Source of the DNA: Planctomycetota bacterium
Lineage (GTDB): Bacteria; Planctomycetota; Phycisphaerae; Sedimentisphaerales; Anaerobacaceae
NCBI GenBank assembly: GCA_025459125.1
Contig: JALORE010000034.1
Span: forward strand, 1-39,361
Direction: 5' to 3'
DNA: 39,361 nt
Part shown: positions 34,328 to 39,361 of the stretch, one piece after another
How the letters are laid out: each line of letters starts with the position of its first letter
How positions within the stretch are numbered: position 1 is the first letter of the stretch
Notes under the pieces: model-generated
Databases searched by the model: none
What the model saw: the letters and a program-made list of their open reading frames with translations, nothing else
Told to the model about the DNA's origin: nothing
Program-made: the position numbers and the translations under genes

Positions 34328-35761
34328 ATGGCCAAGACAATAAGGACAACTGGAAAGAAGCAGACTCGAAGAAGTTCTTCCAAAGTCGCACCGGTCAAAG
34401 CCAGGAAGGCTTTCAGCAACTACAAGGAAGCGCTCGCCTATCTCCTGGATCGAACCGATTACGAGAAGGAAGAGCACGTACGCTACAACGGCTCAACGTT
34501 CAGCCTGGAACGGATGGAGAGACTGCTGTCTCTTCTGGGCGATCCCCATACGAAGATCAGCACGGTTCATATTGCCGGCACCAAGGGCAAGGGTTCCACG
34601 GCCACCATGCTGGCCAAGATGCTCGAGGCCAACGGTTACACGGTCGGTCTGTACACCTCGCCCCACGTGGTCCATCTCCACGAGCGAATCGTGGTCAACT
34701 CGCGGATGATCAGCGAAGCCGAGATGCTGGCGATGATGAATCGGCTGTACGGCCCGATCGAGAAGTTGAGCAAGGACGATCCGCCGACTTTCTTCGAAAT
34801 CATGACGGCGCTGGCATTTACGTACTTTGCGGACCGCCAGATCGACATCGGCGTCATTGAAACCGGGCTCGGAGGGCGGCTGGACAGCACCAACGTCATC
34901 CAGCCCAAGGTGGTGGGCATCACCAGCCTGAGCATCGACCATCGCCGACAGCTCGGCGATACGCTCGATCTGATTGCCAAAGAGAAAGCGGGCGTCTTCA
35001 AACGCGGCATCCCGGCTGTCACGGTCCAGCAGGACCCCCTCGCGATGAACGTGTTGCGAGCCCAGGCGCTGGCAATGAAAACCCCCCTGAGCGTTACCGG
35101 CAGTGATATCGACTTCTCGTACCGTTTCGAGACCTCGCGGGAGCACGGCCCGCACACCCGGATCTGCCTGTCCACCCCGACCAGCAAGTTCGAGCACCTG
35201 CGCGTGCCCTTACACGGCCGGCACCAGGCCATCAATTGCGGCTTGGCTCTGGCTCTGCTCGACAAGCTCAAGGCCGCCGGTTACCAGATCGACAACGAGA
35301 AGTCCGCGGAAGGCCTCAGCAGCGTCAGTCTGGCCGGGCGCATGGAGATGATCTGCCAGGACCCTCGCGTGATGATCGACGGCGCCCACAATGCCGCCAG
35401 CATCCGCGCCTTGATCCACGCCATCGGGCAGAACATCCCCTACGACTCGATGGTCATGATCTTCGGGTGTAACAACGACAAAGATATCCCCGGCATGCTG
35501 GCGGAGCTCCAATACGGCGCCGACAAGGTGATCTTCACCCGCAGCAACTCGGTTAAGGCCATGTCTCCACAGGAGTTAGCAGATACCTACACCGAGCTGT
35601 GCGGCAAGATGTGCCAAGTCGCCAACACCCTGGGCGAAGCCCTCCAACTGGCTCGCAGCGCCGTCGGCAGGGAGGACCTGATCTGCATCACCGGCAGCTT
35701 CTACCTCATCGGCATGGCCAAAGTCCGCTTCCAGCCCCACTCCGTCCCGGTCGCCTCCTGA
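34328..35761 (+). CDS. folC: Folylpolyglutamate synthase / dihydrofolate synthase FolC
   Basis: A 477-residue Mur-ligase-fold enzyme that joins glutamate to dihydropteroate or folates in the cytoplasm. Motifs are the P-loop GTKGKGSTATM (from about 84), LYTSPHVVHLHERI, ETGLGGRLDSTN, SIDHRRQLGDTLDLIAKEKAGVFK and DGAHN (351-355). An N-terminal extension of about 30 residues rich in Lys/Arg precedes the usual start (NYKEALAYLLDR), and no later in-frame ATG is suitable. There is no ribosome site before ATG 34328, but a good promoter ends 10 bases upstream, so the mRNA may be leaderless. The gene is followed by the convergent DHFR-like gene. FolC is chosen over MurE/MurF from the TKGKGST and DGAHN forms. 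Confidence 0.93.
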   Translation: MAKTIRTTGKKQTRRSSSKVAPVKARKAFSNYKEALAYLLDRTDYEKEEHVRYNGSTFSLERMERLLSLLGDPHTKISTVHIAGTKGKGSTATMLAKMLEANGYTVGLYTSPHVVHLHERIVVNSRMISEAEMLAMMNRLYGPIEKLSKDDPPTFFEIMTALAFTYFADRQIDIGVIETGLGGRLDSTNVIQPKVVGITSLSIDHRRQLGDTLDLIAKEKAGVFKRGIPAVTVQQDPLAMNVLRAQALAMKTPLSVTGSDIDFSYRFETSREHGPHTRICLSTPTSKFEHLRVPLHGRHQAINCGLALALLDKLKAAGYQIDNEKSAEGLSSVSLAGRMEMICQDPRVMIDGAHNAASIRALIHAIGQNIPYDSMVMIFGCNNDKDIPGMLAELQYGADKVIFTRSNSVKAMSPQELADTYTELCGKMCQVANTLGEALQLARSAVGREDLICITGSFYLIGMAKVRFQPHSVPVAS

Positions 35762-35867
35762 TCCAACCTCGCCGGCGGTGAGTTTGCGGTCGTTGCTCCC
35801 GGACTTGCGGGTAAGCGCCTCGGATGCTCCCGGCCTGAAGAACGAACGCGGCGGCGACACCTGCGTG

Positions 35868-36440
35868 TCAGCCGGCACCAGTTCTCCCGGATCTTGGCAG
35901 CTCGTAGCGCAACTCCGCGAAGGTTGTCCCGAATTGATGTACGGAGACCAGACGCAGTGGTGGGCTCGTGACACGGCGCGGAAACAGTTGCCTGCCTTGC
36001 CCCAACGTCACGGAACCGACCTGGACAATGACTTCGTCCAACAGGCCGGCGTCGCAGAACTGCCCGGCGAGGTCCCCGCCGCCAACGATCCAGATGTTTT
36101 TCAGACCGGCGGCGGCGCGCATTTGCGCGTGGACCGGTCGAACGTCTCCTCGGACGAGGCGGATATCGGCTCCCCCGAGCAAAGGAAGCACCCGACGGGA
36201 GAATACCCAGGTGGGCTGGGAGTACGGCCAGGAGGCGCCCATCTCGGCCGCAACTTGGTCTGCATGCCGGAGCATCCACTCGTAGGTCGCCGAGCCCATG
36301 GCCAGCGCCCCGACCTCCGCGATGAACGAGGGGTAGCTTGTGTCGCTGGGGTTTCCCAGCGGGAACAGCCAGTCCGACGAGTCATCTTTTGTCGCAATGA
36401 AGCCGTCGAGACTTGTGGCTGTGTAGTATTGAGTCTTCAT
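35868..36440 (-). CDS. Dihydrofolate reductase / RibD C-terminal family protein
   Basis: A 190-residue NADPH-dependent reductase-fold protein. ATG 36440 is chosen because AAGGAGA lies upstream and the residues start MKTQYYTATSLDGFIA, the usual family N-terminus; the longer reading from 36485 adds 15 atypical residues. Landmarks are SLDGFIA, LAMGSATYEWML, WVFSRR, NIWIVGGGDLAGQF (nucleotide-binding loop) and VGSVTLGQGRQLFPR. The family includes DHFR-like and riboflavin-pathway-like reductases, and many single-gene members are of unknown substrate. It converges on folC, so a folate link is possible but not shown. The region 36441-36664 between it and rhaB contains a divergent promoter. Confidence 0.85.
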   Translation of the reverse strand: MKTQYYTATSLDGFIATKDDSSDWLFPLGNPSDTSYPSFIAEVGALAMGSATYEWMLRHADQVAAEMGASWPYSQPTWVFSRRVLPLLGGADIRLVRGDVRPVHAQMRAAAGLKNIWIVGGGDLAGQFCDAGLLDEVIVQVGSVTLGQGRQLFPRRVTSPPLRLVSVHQFGTTFAELRYELPRSGRTGAG

Positions 36441-36566
36441 GGCAGTTTCTCCTTCCCCTGACGCCAAGACGATACCGTGCCGCATCGGTCAAGACAAGAG
36501 AGAGACCGGCTCATCCGGCTCTTGCGGGTCTGACCTGCGGCACTTGGTGCAGGGCGGGTTTTATGG

Positions 36567-36595
36567 TTGACGATCCCCCGATCGGGCCGTTTAAT
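36567..36595 (+). promoter_or_regulatory. Sigma70-type promoter for rhaB
   Basis: TTGACG (36567-36572), 17 bases, then TTTAAT (36590-36595). The leader to ATG 36665 would be about 60 bases. A CCCGATCGGG palindrome lies in the spacer and could be an operator. Confidence 0.55.
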
Positions 36596-36664
36596 CTCTT
36601 TCGCGCGTGCCATCTGTGCACACCTGAGGGCACAGGAGACCTGATTGTGACAAAGGAGCAGGCG

Positions 36665-38140
36665 ATGGCGAAAAATGCCAACTATATCGCGGTGGACCTG
36701 GGAGCGGAAAGCGGCCGGGTGATGCTGGGGCGGATCGCCGACGGTCGCTTGACTCTCGAACAGATTCATCGCTTCGGCAACGGCCCTGTGCCGGAGCAAG
36801 GCACCCTGCGCTGGGACTTTCAGAAGCTTCTGTCGGAGATTAAAACGGGTATTGGCCAAGCCGCCAAGGCTGCTGACGGCAAGGTCGCCGGGATTGGCGT
36901 CGATACCTGGGGTGTCGATTTTGGCTTGCTCGGGGCTGACGGGAAGCTCCTGGAAGCCCCCTACCACTACCGCGACAGCCGGACCAACGGCATGATGGAC
37001 AAGGCCTTTGCCCTCATGCCCAAGCGGCGCGTCTATGAGAATACCGGCATCCAGTTCATGCAGCTCAATTCGCTGTACCAGGTCCTGGCCATGCGGCTGG
37101 GGAATTCTGCCGTGCTGGCGAAGACCGACCGGCTGCTGTTCATGGCCGATCTGATTTCCTATTTCCTGTGCGGCCAGGCCTTCGGGGAGTACACGCTGGC
37201 CAGCACCTCCCAGATGATGGACATGAAGACCGGCCAATGGTCTCCGCCGATCTTCGAGGAGTTGGGCCTGCCACTGAAGATCATGCCGAAGGTCACGATG
37301 CCGGGGGTCGTGGTCGGCAAGCTGACGAACGATGTGGCCCAGGAGATCGGCTGCGGCAAGATCCCGGTGATTGCGGTCGGCTCGCACGATACCGCGTCGG
37401 CAGTCCTGGGCGTCCCCGCGCGCGGCGACCGGTGGGCGTACCTGTCTTCGGGCACGTGGAGCCTCATGGGCGTCGAGCTGCCCCAGGCCATTGTCAACGA
37501 CAAGACCTTCCAGTACGAGTTCACCAACGAGGGTGGTGTCGAGAACACGATCCGCCTCTTGAAGAATATCATGGGGCTGTGGCTGGTCCAGGAATGCAAG
37601 CGCCAGTGGCAGCGGGAGGGCCAGGACCTCGCCTATGGCGAGTTGGCACAAATGGCGGCGCAGGCCAAGCCGTTCTTCGGCTACATCAACTGCGACAACA
37701 GCGACTTCCTCGCCCCGGGCGATATGCCGGCACGGATCAACAAGTGCCTGACGGAAACCGGCCAGAAGCCCGCGCAGGACAAAGGCCAAATGGTCCGCCT
37801 GGTCCTGGAGAGCCTGGCCCTGAAGTACCGCCGGGTGCTCAACGCGATCGAGGATGTCACCGGCAGCACGATCGACGTCCTGCACATCGTCGGCGGCGGG
37901 ATTCAGAATGAACTGCTCTGCCAGTTCACCGCCGACGCCACCGGCCGCAAGGTGATCACCGGCCCCACTGAGGCGACCGCCAGCGGCAACATCCTGATGC
38001 AGGCCAAGGCCGCCGGACAACTCCGGAGCATAGACGAAGCCCGGGAAGTCGTCCGCAATTCGTTCGAGCTGAAGGAATATCAACCCCAGAACACGGCCCG
38101 GTGGGAGAAGCAGTACCACAGATTCGCCGCCGGCGGATGA
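36665..38140 (+). CDS. rhaB: Rhamnulokinase RhaB
   Basis: A 491-residue FGGY-family sugar kinase that phosphorylates L-rhamnulose to L-rhamnulose 1-phosphate in rhamnose catabolism. ATG 36665 has AAGGAG 7 bases upstream; the open frame back to 36413 lacks any such signal and overlaps the divergent gene. Landmarks are VDLGAESGRVMLG (N-terminal phosphate loop), GVDTWGVDFGLLG, HYRDSRTNGMMD, QLNSLYQVL, GSHDTASAVLGVP, YLSSGTWSLMGVE, GGGIQNELLCQFTADATGR and ATASGNILMQA. The length is close to the usual 489. Rhamnose isomerase and aldolase genes are not in the window. The PHP gene follows after 120 bases that contain a palindromic element. Confidence 0.93.
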   Translation: MAKNANYIAVDLGAESGRVMLGRIADGRLTLEQIHRFGNGPVPEQGTLRWDFQKLLSEIKTGIGQAAKAADGKVAGIGVDTWGVDFGLLGADGKLLEAPYHYRDSRTNGMMDKAFALMPKRRVYENTGIQFMQLNSLYQVLAMRLGNSAVLAKTDRLLFMADLISYFLCGQAFGEYTLASTSQMMDMKTGQWSPPIFEELGLPLKIMPKVTMPGVVVGKLTNDVAQEIGCGKIPVIAVGSHDTASAVLGVPARGDRWAYLSSGTWSLMGVELPQAIVNDKTFQYEFTNEGGVENTIRLLKNIMGLWLVQECKRQWQREGQDLAYGELAQMAAQAKPFFGYINCDNSDFLAPGDMPARINKCLTETGQKPAQDKGQMVRLVLESLALKYRRVLNAIEDVTGSTIDVLHIVGGGIQNELLCQFTADATGRKVITGPTEATASGNILMQAKAAGQLRSIDEAREVVRNSFELKEYQPQNTARWEKQYHRFAAGG

Positions 38141-38150
38141 GAAGCAATCC

Positions 38151-38224
38151 ATGTAGGATGGGCTTCAGCCCATGCTGTCTTACTCGGCACGCGGTTTTCC
38201 GCATGGACTGAAGCCCATCCTACA
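38151..38224. repeat. Palindromic repeat element copy 3 (TAGGATGGGCT family)
   Basis: The left arm 38151-38175 is identical over 25 bases to the left arm of the element at 8810-8834. The right arm 38201-38224 begins GCATGGACTGAAGCCCATCC. The internal spacer (25 bases) is much shorter than in the 8810 copy. It lies between rhaB and the PHP gene and ends 36 bases before the latter's start. Confidence 0.75.
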
Positions 38225-38260
38225 CAACCACACATACGCGGAGGATAGGAGATAGCGACC

Positions 38261-39361
38261 TTGATTGAGCAACTCGAGCAGCAGTTGGACAGCTTCGACG
38301 CCGGTGAGCGCCGGCAGGCGTTGGCAATCCTGCTGGAGAAGGTGAAAGCCGGTGAGATCACACTGCCCGAGACCGGGCGCTTCGTGAATCTGCATTGCCA
38401 CACGTTCTTTTCGTACAACACCTACGGTTACTCGCCGACGAAATTCGCCTGGCTGGCCCGCAAGGCGGGTCTGGCGGTCGTGGGGACGACCGACTTCGAC
38501 GTACTGGATGCCCTGGACGAATTTCGCGCAGCGTGTCGACTGCTGGGCCTGAGAGGCTGCTGCGGCCTGGAGACGCGGGTCTACGTCCCGGAGTTCGCGA
38601 CGCGGGTCATCAACTCGCCGGGCGAGCCGGGGATCTCCTATCACATGGGCGTCGGCTTCCCCAGTGCGAAGGTGCCGGCCTCGCAGCGCAAGTTCCTCCA
38701 GAGCCTCAAGGAGACCGCCCAGAAGCGCAACCGCGACCTGATGCAGCGGGTCAACCACTACCTCAGTCCCATCGAGCTGGACTACGAGCGGGACGTGCTG
38801 ACGCTGACGCCCGCGGGCAACGCCACGGAGCGGCACATGTGCCTGGCCTATGCCCACCAGGCCCGAGACCATTTCGGCGCGACCTCGGACGAGCTGGCGG
38901 CCTTCTGGTCGCAGAAGCTGGGCACCGACGCGAAGAAGCTCGGCCTGCCCGCAGGGCGCGACCTGCTCAACACGATCCGCGCGAAGACGATGAAACGCGG
39001 CGGCGTCGGCTACGTCCAGCCGGACAGCGGCTCATTCCCCCTGATGGCCGATACGAACCACTTCATCCTGGCCGCCGGCGGGATGCCGGTCCACACCTGG
39101 CTCGACGGCACCAGCGACGGCGAGCAGGCCATCGAGGAGCTTCTGGACGTGGCAATGAGCACGGGCGCGGTCGCGCTCAATGTCATCCCGGACCGCAACT
39201 ATACGCCGGGATCGCAGGACCAGAAAGTCAAGAACCTCTACCATGTCGTCGAGGTGGCGCAGAAGCGGCATCTCGTGGTGGTCGAAGGCACCGAGATGAA
39301 CAGTCCCGGCCAGAAGTTCGTCGACGACTTCACTACCCAGGAGCTGGCCCCTCTGCTGCCG
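38261..39361 (+). CDS. PHP-domain protein, TTG start, runs off the window end
   Basis: An open frame of 367 codons reaches the window edge with no stop. I chose TTG 38261 because AGGAGA (38248-38252) lies about 8 bases upstream and the frame reads LIEQLEQQLDSFDAGERRQA. After a helical leader comes the PHP metal motif FVNLHCHTFFSYNTYGYSP (H45, H47), then GLAVVGTTDFDVLDALDEF, a GLETRVYVPEFATR segment and NHFILAAGGMPVHTWLDG. PHP proteins are metal-dependent phosphoesterases or their relatives, and the substrate here is unknown. Placement behind rhaB could mean a role in rhamnose phosphate metabolism, which is inference only. The C-terminus is outside the window. Confidence 0.8.
   Translation, partial: MIEQLEQQLDSFDAGERRQALAILLEKVKAGEITLPETGRFVNLHCHTFFSYNTYGYSPTKFAWLARKAGLAVVGTTDFDVLDALDEFRAACRLLGLRGCCGLETRVYVPEFATRVINSPGEPGISYHMGVGFPSAKVPASQRKFLQSLKETAQKRNRDLMQRVNHYLSPIELDYERDVLTLTPAGNATERHMCLAYAHQARDHFGATSDELAAFWSQKLGTDAKKLGLPAGRDLLNTIRAKTMKRGGVGYVQPDSGSFPLMADTNHFILAAGGMPVHTWLDGTSDGEQAIEELLDVAMSTGAVALNVIPDRNYTPGSQDQKVKNLYHVVEVAQKRHLVVVEGTEMNSPGQKFVDDFTTQELAPLLP

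Noticed and set aside
36413-36664. Upstream extension of the rhaB frame
   Set aside because: It overlaps the divergent DHFR-like gene's start, lies across the rhaB promoter and lacks a ribosome site, whereas ATG 36665 has AAGGAG.

Overview
The window looks like a contig from a Planctomycetota genome, probably class Phycisphaerae and probably metagenome-derived. This is an inference from several signs seen together: large secreted LamG/Fn3-like proteins, a pseudopilin with an H-X9-DG-like tail, a PEP-CTERM protein with a PAPGA-type sorting tail, an ECF-type sigma factor followed by a TPR/WD40 transmembrane Ser/Thr kinase, and many dispersed palindromic repeats between genes. I see no rRNA, tRNA, CRISPR array or transposase gene.

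Layout. 1-312 (minus) holds the start of an XRE/HigA-type regulator and a small interrupted ORF coupled to it. 313-1180 is repeat-rich intergenic DNA. 1181-3232 encodes a secreted GH127/DUF1680-type beta-L-arabinofuranosidase. 3280-3590 (minus) is a frameshifted small membrane protein. 3714-5162 encodes a SEC-C zinc-motif protein. 5187-5993 (minus) is a PEP-CTERM protein gene split by an in-frame TAG. 6474-7226 (minus) encodes a ThuA-like protein. 7525-8679 is dprA. About 1 kb of hairpin-rich DNA follows, then a pseudopilin-like gene (9645-10457).

10663-34020 is dominated by six large modular secreted proteins built from a small set of parts: LamG; a YYWRVDE-type Fn3-like module; a C-terminal DDFESY module, sometimes split by a nested concanavalin-like domain; a DDAEEHL module; an F5/8C-like domain; and a ThuA-like domain. 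The sigma factor/kinase locus (19813-25430) sits in the middle of this array. That locus is rearranged: the sigma gene has lost region 4 and the kinase its normal N-terminus at one junction, a palindromic repeat lies in frame inside the kinase domain, and the kinase ORF runs without a stop into a second secreted protein that has its own signal peptide.

34328-39361 is more ordinary metabolism: folC with a possibly leaderless start, a DHFR/RibD-like reductase (minus), rhamnulokinase rhaB, and a PHP-domain protein that starts with TTG and runs off the window end.

Functionally, the arabinofuranosidase, rhamnulokinase and many carbohydrate-binding-type modules suggest plant or algal polysaccharide use, with the secreted array acting in glycan binding or surface attachment. 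That role is inferred from domain type only. Several genes carry stops or frameshifts, which may be real decay or assembly errors.
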